Of a DNA stretch of 64,000 nucleotides, positions 15,102-23,867 are shown piece after piece (the first letter of the stretch is position 1; each line of letters starts with the position of its first letter). Location: NCBI GenBank assembly GCA_019119595.1, contig DWWS01000006.1:1-64000 (forward strand). The letters are read 5' to 3'. The notes beneath the pieces are model-generated. The model saw only the letters and a program-made list of their open reading frames with translations, was not told where the DNA came from and ran no database searches. The DNA is from Candidatus Eisenbergiella merdavium. Its GTDB lineage: Bacteria > Bacillota > Clostridia > Lachnospirales > Lachnospiraceae. The translations under genes were made by a program, and so were the position numbers.

Positions 15102-16113
15102 AAACGGAAAACGCGAATATGAACAGATCGAGATCCCGGATGAGCTGAAGGAAACCGTAGACAGGGCCGTTCAGTCCGTGGATAAAAGAAGATCCGCCGC
15201 ACGCTATCGCCAGCGCAGGCTTGTGACAGCGGCGAAAAACATCGGCATCGCGGCGGCGGCTGTGCTGGTATGCATGACGGTTGGAGTCAACACCAACGAG
15301 GTGCTGGCGAAGGAGCTGGGAGAGCTTCCCGTGATCGGCTCCCTGGTGCGGGTACTCACCATCACCTCCTGGCACGAGGAGGACGGAGACCATAATATCA
15401 CAGTGAACGTGCCGGAGATCACCGTGGAGGAAACGGGCGGCACAACGGAAGGCTCCGACGCGCAGCAGAATAGCGGGATTCCGGAAAACGGAGCTGCAGC
15501 GGAAAACGGCGGGACGGAAGCCTCTCCGGAGAGCGGGAACGCCGCAGGAGGGGAAAACATGTCGGACGCGGATATTGAGGAAGCGGTCAACGCGCAGATC
15601 CAGCAGATCGTGGACGAGCATGTAGCCCAGGCAAAGGAAAAATTCGCGGAATACAAGGAAGCCTTCTTCGCAACCGGAGGAACCGAAGAGGAATGGGGCG
15701 GCCGCACCATGGATATCAACGTGGATTACGAGGTAAAATATCAGGAAGGCAGCATCCTGTCTCTGGTGCTCTCCACCAGCGAGGCCTGGGTTTCCGCGCA
15801 GGAGCTTCGCTATTACTACAACATCGATGTGGCGCAGAACAGAGAGCTGTCCTTAAAGGATCTGCTTGGCGACGACTATGTGAATATCGCCAACGAAAGC
15901 ATCCGGCGGCAGATGAAGGAGCGGGCCGCCGCAGATGAAAACCTGGTCTACTGGGGTGTGACGGAGAATGAGGGCCTGATCGATGGCTTTGTGAGCGTGG
16001 ACGACGAAACGGATTTCTATATCAACGCACAGGGCAATCCCGTGGTCTGCTTCGGAGAATATGAGGTTGCTCCCGGATTCATGGGCATCCAGGAATTTGA
16101 GATCGCGAAATAA
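15088..16113 (+). CDS. RsiV-like anti-sigma factor (DUF3298 domain)
   Basis: A 341-residue single-pass membrane protein. Residues 1-48 are a charged cytoplasmic part that should hold the sigma factor. One membrane helix follows (about 51-67, IGIAAAAVLVCMTVGV), then a Glu/Gly/Ala-rich linker (about 115-155), then an extracytoplasmic DUF4163/DUF3298 domain. In that domain YYYNIDVAQNRELSLKDLL and AQGNPVVCFGEYEVAPGF are the family signature. In Bacillus RsiV this domain binds lysozyme, which triggers proteolysis and sigma-V release; a similar host-lysozyme or envelope sensor is inferred here. Start and overlap with the sigma gene support translational coupling. Confidence 0.88.
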   Translation: MREPENGKREYEQIEIPDELKETVDRAVQSVDKRRSAARYRQRRLVTAAKNIGIAAAAVLVCMTVGVNTNEVLAKELGELPVIGSLVRVLTITSWHEEDGDHNITVNVPEITVEETGGTTEGSDAQQNSGIPENGAAAENGGTEASPESGNAAGGENMSDADIEEAVNAQIQQIVDEHVAQAKEKFAEYKEAFFATGGTEEEWGGRTMDINVDYEVKYQEGSILSLVLSTSEAWVSAQELRYYYNIDVAQNRELSLKDLLGDDYVNIANESIRRQMKERAAADENLVYWGVTENEGLIDGFVSVDDETDFYINAQGNPVVCFGEYEVAPGFMGIQEFEIAK

Positions 16114-16123
16114 TAGGGAAATA

Positions 16124-16197
16124 AGAAAAGCCGGGGCTGTCCCTTGCGCATATCGCTTCTGATATGCCCGTTTAAAGAGGACGCCTCCGGCTTTTTT
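16124..16197 (+). terminator. Branched Rho-independent terminator
   Basis: AAAAGCCGG near 16127-16135 pairs with CCGGCTTTTTT at 16187-16196, enclosing an independent hairpin GCATATC/GATATGC (16148-16167). It ends the sigma/anti-sigma operon. Confidence 0.75.
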
Positions 16198-16393
16198 CTG
16201 ACATCATCCCTGCCCGATCAGAACGGTTTTTCCAAGGAAGGCGATGCCGTACGCCGATCGCAACCGTTCTTCTCACTTCGAACCTCCCGGAGAGAATATT
16301 TCCCGTTCCTTATGAACAAGATTATATCATATTATTCTAAAAATAGACTACTCCGAAATACGAAACAAAATGGTTGGAAAAAGTGGAATAGAA

Positions 16394-16422
16394 TGGAAAA
16401 TTATCTGAATATAAAGTATAAT
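16394..16422 (+). promoter_or_regulatory. Sigma-A promoter of the PPK2 gene
   Basis: TGGAAA (16394-16399), a 17-bp spacer and a perfect TATAAT (16417-16422). The ~110-nt leader contains two hairpins: GCTGCCG/CGGCAGC (16444-16463) and GCCGCC TTTC GGCGGC just before the AGAGG ribosome site. From 16198 to 16393 nothing else is recognisable. Confidence 0.75.
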
Positions 16423-16534
16423 CTGAAATATAGACAGAGAACAGCTGCCGCTTGGACGGCAGCGGGAAAAGGAATATGAATCCTCGAATCCCGGGATTAA
16501 AATGCCGCCTTTCGGCGGCGGAAAAGAGGTAAAC

Positions 16535-18001
16535 ATGCTGAAAGAGATGAACGCGGCGGCAAAGCCGCAGGAAGAAGAGCTTCAGGCGAGGCTGGAGGAG
16601 GCGCGAAAAAAGCTTTTTGCGCAGCAGATGCAGCTTAAGGAGCATAAGCTGCCCGTGCTGGTGTTGTTTGAGGGATGGGGCGCGGCCGGAAAGGGAAGCA
16701 CCATCGGAAAGATCATAAAAAACATCGATCCCCGGTTTTTCAAGGTGGCGACCATGTCCGCGCCCACGGAGGAGGAGCTGAGGAGACCGTTTCTGTACCG
16801 CTATTTTGTCCAGATCCCGGAGGCGGGAAAATTTACCTTTCTGGACGGAGGCTGGATGGAGGAGATCACGAAGGAGGTGCTGGACGGAAAACTGTCGGAA
16901 AAGGAATACGCTCAGAGGATCGACAGCGTGAAGCGGTTTGAAAGACAGCTGACCGACAACGGTTATCTGGTGCTCAAATTTTTCTTCCATATCAGTGAAA
17001 AGGAGCAGAAGAAGCGGCTCGAGGCCCTGCTTGACGAGAAAGACACGCAGTGGCGGGTCAGCGGATATGACCGCTGGCAGAATAAGCACTATGACAAATG
17101 TCTGAAGGTGTTCGACCGCTATCTGAACGACACCAACGCGTCCACGGCGCCCTGGTACCTGATCGACGCCCATTCCCGCAAGTGGGCACAGCTTCAGGTG
17201 CTGGAAATGCTGGTTCAGGGCATCGACGTGGCGCTCCAGAACAGCAGCCTTGCGGTGCCGCTTCTGCAGAACACCTATCCCCTTCAGAAAATGCCGAAGC
17301 TTGCGGAAATCCCGCTGGACAAATATATGGAGGATGCAGAATATGAGGAGGAGCTGGACCGCCTGCAGAAAAAGCTGGGCGAGCTGCACAACCGGCTGTA
17401 CCGTAAGAGGATCCCGCTGATCATCGCCTATGAGGGCTGGGACGCGGCAGGCAAAGGCGGCAACATCAAGCGCATCACCGGGGCACTGGATCCAAGAGGC
17501 TTCGAGGTGCATCCGATCGCAAGCCCGGAGCCGAAGGAAAAAGCCCGCCATTATCTTTGGAGGTTCTGGACAAGGCTTCCCAAAACAGGCCACATCGCCA
17601 TCTTTGACCGGACCTGGTACGGCCGTGTGATGGTAGAGCGCATTGAGGGCTTCTGCAGCACCAACGACTGGCAGCGCGCCTACAATGAGATCAACGAATT
17701 TGAAAAGGAGCTTGTGGACTGGGGCGCTGTGGTGATAAAATTCTGGGTGCAGATCGATAAGGACACCCAGCTCGCCCGGTTTAAGGAGCGGGAAAACACG
17801 CCGGAGAAGCGCTGGAAGATCACCGACGAGGACTGGCGCAACCGGGAGAAATGGGACGAATATGAGTCGGCCATCGACGAAATGATGCAGAAAACGAGCA
17901 CCGCCTACGCGCCCTGGCACGTGCTGGAATCCGTGGACAAAAAATACGCACGTATCAAGGCGCTTCGGATCGTCATCGAGGAGCTGGAGAAGGTGCTGTA
18001 A
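16535..18001 (+). CDS. Two-domain polyphosphate kinase 2 (class II, polyphosphate:AMP phosphotransferase type)
   Basis: A 488-residue cytoplasmic enzyme with two tandem PPK2 domains, about residues 20-225 and 265-485. Class II members transfer phosphate from polyphosphate to AMP, giving ADP. Each domain has a P-loop: GWGAAGKGS (about 47-55) and GWDAAGKGG (about 301-309). The second domain keeps the Walker-B/lid motif IFDRTWYGRV (about 355-364); the first has FLDGGWMEEI there, lacking the Arg and Tyr. This suggests that the C-terminal domain is the active one. The start at 16535 has AGAGG upstream. It is probably monocistronic and convergent with the AraC gene. Confidence 0.9.
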   Translation: MLKEMNAAAKPQEEELQARLEEARKKLFAQQMQLKEHKLPVLVLFEGWGAAGKGSTIGKIIKNIDPRFFKVATMSAPTEEELRRPFLYRYFVQIPEAGKFTFLDGGWMEEITKEVLDGKLSEKEYAQRIDSVKRFERQLTDNGYLVLKFFFHISEKEQKKRLEALLDEKDTQWRVSGYDRWQNKHYDKCLKVFDRYLNDTNASTAPWYLIDAHSRKWAQLQVLEMLVQGIDVALQNSSLAVPLLQNTYPLQKMPKLAEIPLDKYMEDAEYEEELDRLQKKLGELHNRLYRKRIPLIIAYEGWDAAGKGGNIKRITGALDPRGFEVHPIASPEPKEKARHYLWRFWTRLPKTGHIAIFDRTWYGRVMVERIEGFCSTNDWQRAYNEINEFEKELVDWGAVVIKFWVQIDKDTQLARFKERENTPEKRWKITDEDWRNREKWDEYESAIDEMMQKTSTAYAPWHVLESVDKKYARIKALRIVIEELEKVL

Positions 18002-18013
18002 GGGACAGGGCAT

Positions 18014-18943
18014 CTACTTCCGAAACCGCGGCTCCTCCGACAGCCTCTTAATGGAAACGGAATACTCGGAGGGCGTCATTCCGGTCACCTTTTTGAACTG
18101 TCTGGAAAAATAATGGACGGAGGTATAGCCGAGCTCATCCGCGATCTGGGTGAAATTCAGCCGCTGGCTGCGGATGAGCTGCTTTGCCGCGTCAATCTTC
18201 ATACGGGAAAAATAGTCGATGATCCCGCAGCCGCTGCGCTCTCGGAACAGCTTCTGCATCTGGGAGCGGCCGATCAGGTTGTCGCGGCAGATCTGCTCGA
18301 TGGAAAGCTGGCTGGTCAGATGGCTTTCCAGATAGGAAAGCAGCCGTTCGTACACATCTCCGTCCGCTCGCCCCCGGTGTCTGGCGGGCGTTTCCTTCTG
18401 GCGTATGAGCCGGATGAGAAGCTGCTCCAGATAAAGCTGGATCATCTGCAGACTTCCGAAAGGGGCGTCGGCGGATAATTCCATCCGTTTTGTATACGGA
18501 TCATCCAGAGGCGTGGAGAAGCAGCGGCAGGCCTCAGCCAGAATGCTGGCGATCAGGCCGCGCTCCGGCTCGCCGATACGAAGCGTCCTGGAACGGAAAA
18601 AATCCATGGCGGGGCTGTCGCAGGCAAAGGAAACCACGACAAGATTCGGAGCGATTTCCCCGTTTGATTCCACCGCGTGAAATTCATTCGGCTGATGGAA
18701 GACGATTTCATCCTTTTCCAACGCAAATCTGCGTTCTTCGGCCGTCACCACGGCCTCTCCCTTATCCACACACAAAAACTCCCAGAAATCATGGCGCTCT
18801 CCGGGGAAGGAAAAATCGTTCATATATTCAAAGTAGTGGATGGTATAAATCCGATCGATCCGGATAGAGGACGAAAGCGGGACAAAGCTATAGGCTTCGG
18901 ACGCGTCATTTTTTTCAAAGCTATTGTTGGTTATGGGTTCCAT
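18014..18943 (-). CDS. AraC-family transcriptional regulator
   Basis: About 309 residues. The N-terminal half is a cupin-type ligand-binding domain (HDFWEFLCVDKGEAVVT, DEIVFHQPNEFH). The C-terminal ~100 residues hold two HTH motifs (LSIEQICRDNLIGRSQMQKLF and FTQIADELGYTSVHYFSRQF, ending VTGMTPSEYS). The start at 18943 has GGAAGGGGG about 10 nt upstream; an ATG at 18970 is possible. It is divergent from the N-acetylhexosamine kinase gene, with a tandem-repeat array between them, so control of that kinase by an amino-sugar or glycan signal is a reasonable inference. Confidence 0.88.
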   Translation of the reverse strand: MEPITNNSFEKNDASEAYSFVPLSSSIRIDRIYTIHYFEYMNDFSFPGERHDFWEFLCVDKGEAVVTAEERRFALEKDEIVFHQPNEFHAVESNGEIAPNLVVVSFACDSPAMDFFRSRTLRIGEPERGLIASILAEACRCFSTPLDDPYTKRMELSADAPFGSLQMIQLYLEQLLIRLIRQKETPARHRGRADGDVYERLLSYLESHLTSQLSIEQICRDNLIGRSQMQKLFRERSGCGIIDYFSRMKIDAAKQLIRSQRLNFTQIADELGYTSVHYFSRQFKKVTGMTPSEYSVSIKRLSEEPRFRK

Positions 18944-18980
18944 GGCAAAATGCCCCCTTCCGATCCGCATGTCATTTTCC

Positions 18981-19036
18981 CGGGATACCGGGATACTTCC
19001 CAGGATACTTCCTGGGATATTTCCCGGGATACTTGT
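18981..19036. repeat. 12-bp tandem repeat array between divergent genes
   Basis: Consecutive 12-bp units read CGGGATACTTCC, CAGGATACTTCC, TGGGATATTTCC and CGGGATACTTGT (18989-19036), preceded by a partial unit CGGGATAC (18981-18988). They lie about 40 bp upstream of the AraC start, between it and the kinase gene. AraC-type binding half-sites are a possible explanation, although a 12-bp spacing is not a helical turn. Confidence 0.8.
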
Positions 19037-19131
19037 ATTCTTATCTTAACAAATTTCCGGGCCGAATGCATCTTTTTTCAAAAAAGATAAAAAACCGGAT
19101 ATATTGTGCAAAGAATTACCGGTGAAGAATG

Positions 19132-19137
19132 CTATAA
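19132..19137 (+). promoter_or_regulatory. Probable -10 of the N-acetylhexosamine kinase gene
   Basis: A perfect TATAAT lies at 19132-19137 with no acceptable -35 at 17 bp, which fits a promoter that needs an activator such as the divergent AraC protein. The coding start is about 95 bp downstream. Confidence 0.5.
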
Positions 19138-19232
19138 TAGAAACAGATCATAAGCGGAAAAATACAGGAAAGCCGGGAGTCGTCCGGTTTTCTGCGGGTG
19201 AAGGCCGCCGTCTGCGGCAGAAAGGGATGGAA

Positions 19233-20348
19233 ATGGAAGAACTGAGCATGGAAAGAATCTATAAGGAGATCGCTCCGAAATTTGCCATTGAGGGGACGCT
19301 GACGGAGGCGGTTCCCTATGGAAGCGGTCATATCAACGACACCGTGAGGCTGACCTGCGTTCTGGAGGACGGCGGACAGAAGCGCTACATCCTGCAGCGC
19401 ATGAACGACGATATTTTCAGACAGCCCGCGGAGCTGATGGAGAACGTCATGAACGTGACCTCCTTCCTGAGAAAAAAGATCATTGAAAGAGGCGGCGATC
19501 CGGACAGAGAGACGCTGAACGTGATCCCCACGGTGGACGGAAGGAATTACCTGGAGGATGAGAACGGCGACTTCTGGAGAACTTATATTTTCATTGAAAA
19601 CGCCACCTCCTTTGACATGGTGAGAACTCCGGATGACTTCTATAACAGCGCGGTATCCTTTGGCAATTTCCAGCTTCTTCTGCAGGATTATCCGGCGGCG
19701 ACGCTGCATGAGACGATCCCCAACTTCCATAACACCGTGAGCCGCTTCGCGGATTTTAAGAAGGCGGTGGAGGAGGATGTATGCGGACGGGCAAAGGACG
19801 TGCAGGAGGAGATCCGTTTTGTGCTGGAGCGTGAGGCGGACACTCACGTGATCTGCGACGCCCTCGCAAAGGGTGAGATCCCGCTTCGCGTAACCCATAA
19901 CGATACCAAGCTGAATAACATCATGATCGACAACGAGACGGGAAAGGGAATCTGCGTTATCGACCTGGATACGGTGATGCCCGGCTCCGCCCTGTACGAT
20001 TATGGCGATTCCATCCGCTTTGGCGCCAGCACGGGAGCGGAGGACGAAAAGAACCTGGAGCTGGTAAACTGCGACATGGGCCTGTTTGAGATCTATACGA
20101 AGGGCTATGTGGAGGGCTGCGGCGGAAGCCTGACGGAGAAGGAGATCCGCATGCTTCCCATGGGCGCAAAGCTGATGACGCTGGAATGCGGCATGCGCTT
20201 CCTCGCAGACTATCTGCAGGGCGACGTATACTTTAAGATCCACCGTCCGGAGCACAATCTGGATCGTGCCCGCACCCAGTTTAAGCTGGTGGCGGACATG
20301 GAAAAGAAGTGGGACGAGATGGCGAAAATCGTGGAGAAATACCTGTAA
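19233..20348 (+). CDS. nahK: N-acetylhexosamine 1-kinase (NahK/LnpB type)
   Basis: About 371 residues, strongly resembling bifidobacterial NahK over its whole length. NahK phosphorylates GlcNAc or GalNAc at C1 with ATP, after lacto-N-biose/galacto-N-biose phosphorylase has released them. Shared segments include YGSGHINDT, YILQRMN, FHNTVSRFADFKKA, LRVTHNDTKLNNIMID (the kinase HxD...N loop), VIDLDTVMPGS, DYGDSIRFGAS and LECGMRFLADYL...YF. The start is uncertain among closely spaced ATGs; 19233 gives reasonable spacing from AAGGGA. The GH112 phosphorylase that would feed it is at 34.5 kb, so the pathway is split in this genome, unlike the bifidobacterial operon. It is followed by a strong hairpin. 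Confidence 0.9.
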   Translation: MEELSMERIYKEIAPKFAIEGTLTEAVPYGSGHINDTVRLTCVLEDGGQKRYILQRMNDDIFRQPAELMENVMNVTSFLRKKIIERGGDPDRETLNVIPTVDGRNYLEDENGDFWRTYIFIENATSFDMVRTPDDFYNSAVSFGNFQLLLQDYPAATLHETIPNFHNTVSRFADFKKAVEEDVCGRAKDVQEEIRFVLEREADTHVICDALAKGEIPLRVTHNDTKLNNIMIDNETGKGICVIDLDTVMPGSALYDYGDSIRFGASTGAEDEKNLELVNCDMGLFEIYTKGYVEGCGGSLTEKEIRMLPMGAKLMTLECGMRFLADYLQGDVYFKIHRPEHNLDRARTQFKLVADMEKKWDEMAKIVEKYL

Positions 20349-20350
20349 AA

Positions 20351-20398
20351 AGAAGGCTGAGGCAGGTCTGGCACGCGTCAGACCTGCCTCAGTCTTCT
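20351..20398. terminator. Bidirectional terminator hairpin
   Basis: AGAAGGCTGAGGCAGGTCTG (20351-20370) pairs with 20379-20398 over 20 bp with one G-T, loop of 8 nt. On the minus strand five T residues follow; on the plus strand only CTTCTTAC. It ends nahK and overlaps the end of the broken epimerase gene. Confidence 0.85.
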
Positions 20399-21198
20399 TA
20401 CCGTCCAGCCTACCATATCCCGCACCGTCTCCTCTTTGCTCCTGGTCTGATATCCCAGGCACTCACTCGCTTTATGGAATAATAGCAGCCGGACAGAATG
20501 TAGCTTTCCCCTGCCTCGCCCCGTTCGCAGCAGGCGAGGATACCGTCCGCCACGTCGCGGACGTCGGCAAAATCATAGCCGCCTTCCACCGCGGCGGGTA
20601 GCAGGCGCTTCAGAAAAAGCCGCAGCATCCGGGTCATCTGGCCCGCGCCCATGTCGTAGGGGCCGAGAAGACCGGAAGGCTGTACGATGCAGGCAGGAAA
20701 GCCGGAGGCCGCCTCGCGAAGCACATAGCGGGTGGCGACAGCTTTTGTCTTCGCGTAGTCTCCGACGACCAGATCCTCGTTAAAATTCCGGATTTCCGTG
20801 ATCTGCGCTCCGCCCTCCCGCTCGGGAATGGCGTGAACGCTGCTGACGTAAATGAATTTTGCCGCGCCGTATTCCTCCGCCAGCTCCACCAAATTGCGGG
20901 TGCCGAGCACGTTGGTATTCCAGAGCTTCAGGCCGTCGTAGGAGGATATGCTCACACAGCCCGCGCAGTGGATGACCACGGTTTTTTCCCCGGAAGAAAA
21001 AAGCGGGCGCAGGCTTTCCTTTTCGCAGAGATTCCCGTAAACCGTCCGCATGCCCTTCACGGGCGGCTTTTCTCCCGGAAGCAGAAGGCCCGTGACCTGC
21101 TCCTTTTGTTTCAAAAGCTTCCGTACCAGCACATTGCCAAGATGCCCGGACGCTCCGGTGACGATCCAGGCTGTTTTTTCATTCGTTCTGTTTTTCAA
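20378..21198 (-). pseudogene. NAD-dependent epimerase/dehydratase gene with internal deletion and frameshift
   Basis: The reading frame from a TTG at 21198 (AAGGAG 6 nt upstream) encodes an extended-SDR sugar epimerase/dehydratase: TGASGHLGN NAD motif, IYVSSVHAI and the catalytic D-Y-A-K-T-K. It is normal up to SGCYYSIK, about residue 240, then runs into unrelated residues and stops at 20410. In the next frame the true family C-terminus is found, CLGYQTRSKEETVRDMVGW, stopping at 20378. Roughly 80 residues between the two are missing. Intact homologues are about 330-350 residues. A shortened product might still fold, but the substrate-binding lobe would be damaged. Confidence 0.72.
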
Positions 21199-21387
21199 GC
21201 AAGTCTCCTTTCCGGTTCCGCGCGGGATCATGGGGCGGAGCCTCCGCTGTCAGGACAGGTTCCTGTTTTCGCTTCCATTTATACGGTCTTTTTCTATTTT
21301 CATCATAACAGCAAATTGTTTCCGTAATGTTTGGGAATCGTGAAAAAAGAATAAAAATTGGCATAAAAAATCCGGATCGGAAAAGGA

Positions 21388-21416
21388 TTGCATCCGCTTT
21401 TCCTTTCCTCTATAAT
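21388..21416 (+). promoter_or_regulatory. Promoter of the hydratase-kinase operon
   Basis: A perfect TATAAT (21411-21416) and TTGCAT (21388-21393) are separated by 17 bp. The -35 matches only at TTG. Confidence 0.6.
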
Positions 21417-21524
21417 AAAAAAGTATGATAGCTGCGTGATACATCAACTGATATACAGAAAATGTGCGCGGACAGGATATGTGTATGAACGGAATGCCGT
21501 CTGCGTCGGAAAAAGGAGGAAGAC

Positions 21525-23849
21525 ATGATTCAATTATTGGAAGGCGGAGCCTGGCTGGTTGACGGAGTTCATGTGATACCCGACGGCCCGGAGGCTTCTG
21601 CGGCGGTGGAGGCCGCGGCGGGAAAGAAGCCTGTGAAGGAGGAGGCAAAAAAGGAAACCATCAGTTACGGGATCCTTCAGAGCCACAATACCTCCGGAAA
21701 TATGGAAAACCTGAAGATCCGGTTTGACAAGCTGACCTCGCATGACATCACCTTTGTTGGGATCATCCAGACCGCGAGAGCGTCAGGGCTGACGAAATTC
21801 CCCATCCCCTACGTGCTGACCAACTGCCACAATTCCCTTTGCGCGGTGGGCGGCACCATCAACGAGGATGACCACATGTTCGGCCTCACCTGTGCAAAGA
21901 AATACGGCGGCGTGTATGTTCCCCCTCATCAGGCGGTCATCCACCAGTTTGCCAGAGAAATGCTTGCGGGCGGGGGAAAAATGATTCTTGGCTCGGATTC
22001 CCATACCCGCTACGGAGCGCTGGGAACCATGGCCATGGGTGAGGGCGGCCCGGAGCTGGTCAAGCAGCTTCTCAATCAGACCTACGATATCAAAATGCCC
22101 GGCGTGGTTGGCGTATATCTGACCGGCGAGCCGGCGAAGGGCGTCGGCCCGCAGGACGTTGCTCTTGCCATCATCGGCGCTGTGTTTAAGAACGGCTATG
22201 TGAAAAATAAGGTGATGGAGTTTGTCGGCCCCGGCGTGGCCTCCTTAAGCGCCGATTTCCGTATCGGCATCGATGTGATGACCACGGAGACCACCTGCCT
22301 GTCCTCCATCTGGGCGACGGACGAGGAGATCGAGGACTTCTATGAGATCCATGGAAGGAAGGACGAGTACAGAAAGCTTGCGCCCGGAAAGGTGGCATAC
22401 TATGACGGCATGATCCTGATCGATCTGTCAAAGATCCGTCCCATGATCGCCATGCCTTTCCATCCCAGCAACACCTATACCATCGAGGAGCTGAACGCGA
22501 ATCTGACCGACATCCTTCATGACGTGGAGCAGAAGGCGCTGGTCAGCCTGGACGGCGCGGTGGAATATTCCCTGGCGGACAAGGTGCGCGACGGAAAATT
22601 CCATGTGGATCAGGGGATCATCGCCGGCTGCGCGGGCGGCGGCTTTGAGAATATCTGCGCTGCGGCGGATATCCTGAAGGGCCATTACATCGGTTCGGAC
22701 GCCTTCACCTTAAGCGTATACCCTGCCTCCATGCCCGTATACATGGAGCTGATCAAAAACGGCGCCGCGGCCACGATCCTGGAGACGGGCGCGGTGATGA
22801 AGACGGCGTTCTGCGGCCCCTGCTTCGGTGCGGGAGATACGCCTGCCAATAACGCCTTCAGCATCCGTCACTCCACCAGAAACTTCCCTAACCGAGAGGG
22901 AAGCAAGCTGCAGAGCGGCCAGATCGCGTCCGTCGCCCTGATGGATGCCCGTTCCATCGCCGCAACTGCGGCCAACAAGGGCGTGCTGACGCCCGCCACG
23001 GAGTTTGACGGAGACTTTGGAAAATATAAATACCATTTTGACGCCAACATCTACGCCAACCGGGTATTCGATTCCCACGGCGCGGCCGATCCGGATGTGG
23101 AGATCCACTTCGGCCCCAATATCAAGGACTGGCCCGCCATGTGCGCACTTCCGGAGAACCTTGTGCTGCGCGTGGTTTCCGAGATCCACGATCCCGTCAC
23201 CACCACGGACGAGCTGATCCCCTCCGGGGAGACGTCCTCCTACCGTTCCAATCCTCTGGGACTCGCGGAATTCACCCTTTCCAGAAAGGATCCCGCATAC
23301 GTGGGCCTGGCAAAGGACATCCAGAAGGCCCAGACGGCGGTGATGGAAGGAAACTCCGCCCTGGAAGCGAAGCCGGAGCTTGCCGGCGTGCTTGACGCGG
23401 TAAAGAAGCAGTTCCCGCAGGCCGCGGCCGCAGTGAAGGCGGACGGCAGCGTGGATGAGAAGGCTATGGGCTTCGGCTCCACCATCTTCGCGGTGAAGCC
23501 CGGAGACGGATCCGCCAGAGAGCAGGCGGCGAGCTGCCAGAAGGTGCTCGGAGGCTGGGCGAATATCGCCAACGAGTACGCGACCAAGAGATACCGTTCC
23601 AATCTGATCAACTGGGGCATGCTTCCCTTCGTGATCGGAGAGGGTGAGCTTCCCTTCAAAAACCACGATTACCTGTTCTTCCCTGAGATCCGCAGAGCGG
23701 TGCAGGAGAAGGCGCTTTCCATTACGGCCTACGTGGTGAAGGAGGACGGGCTTGTGCCGTTTATCCTCACGTTGGGTGATCTGACGGACGAAGAGAGACA
23801 GATCATTCTGGATGGGTGCCTGATCAATTATAATCGGGTGGCGGAGTGA
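21525..23849 (+). CDS. Aconitase-family hydratase (YbhJ-like)
   Basis: A 774-residue protein of the aconitase superfamily, closest in layout to the uncharacterised E. coli YbhJ. The three iron-sulphur ligand cysteines are visible as [10 protein letters not shown] and FCGPCFGAG. Other aconitase features are [28 protein letters not shown] and, in the C-terminal swivel domain, [15 protein letters not shown] 4Fe-4S (de)hydratase acting on a carboxylic acid is expected; the substrate is unknown. AAAGGAGG precedes the ATG. The next gene, a sugar kinase, starts 18 bp later, so an operon is clear. The pairing with a ribokinase-like gene hints at sugar-acid rather than citrate metabolism, which is inference. 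Confidence 0.85.
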   Translation: MIQLLEGGAWLVDGVHVIPDGPEASAAVEAAAGKKPVKEEAKKETISYGILQSHNTSGNMENLKIRFDKLTSHDITFVGIIQTARASGLTKFPIPYVLTNCHNSLCAVGGTINEDDHMFGLTCAKKYGGVYVPPHQAVIHQFAREMLAGGGKMILGSDSHTRYGALGTMAMGEGGPELVKQLLNQTYDIKMPGVVGVYLTGEPAKGVGPQDVALAIIGAVFKNGYVKNKVMEFVGPGVASLSADFRIGIDVMTTETTCLSSIWATDEEIEDFYEIHGRKDEYRKLAPGKVAYYDGMILIDLSKIRPMIAMPFHPSNTYTIEELNANLTDILHDVEQKALVSLDGAVEYSLADKVRDGKFHVDQGIIAGCAGGGFENICAAADILKGHYIGSDAFTLSVYPASMPVYMELIKNGAAATILETGAVMKTAFCGPCFGAGDTPANNAFSIRHSTRNFPNREGSKLQSGQIASVALMDARSIAATAANKGVLTPATEFDGDFGKYKYHFDANIYANRVFDSHGAADPDVEIHFGPNIKDWPAMCALPENLVLRVVSEIHDPVTTTDELIPSGETSSYRSNPLGLAEFTLSRKDPAYVGLAKDIQKAQTAVMEGNSALEAKPELAGVLDAVKKQFPQAAAAVKADGSVDEKAMGFGSTIFAVKPGDGSAREQAASCQKVLGGWANIANEYATKRYRSNLINWGMLPFVIGEGELPFKNHDYLFFPEIRRAVQEKALSITAYVVKEDGLVPFILTLGDLTDEERQIILDGCLINYNRVAE

Positions 23850-23867
23850 ACGGTCAGGAGGCCCCCA

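Noticed and set aside
16337-18013. 558-codon open frame on the minus strand
   Set aside because: It lies entirely over the clearly conserved PPK2 gene and is a shadow of its GC-rich codon pattern.
18981-19036. CRISPR array
   Set aside because: The 12-bp units are directly adjacent without spacers and no cas gene is nearby.
19116-20462. 448-codon open frame on the minus strand
   Set aside because: Antisense to nahK, whose full-length similarity to a known family is clear.
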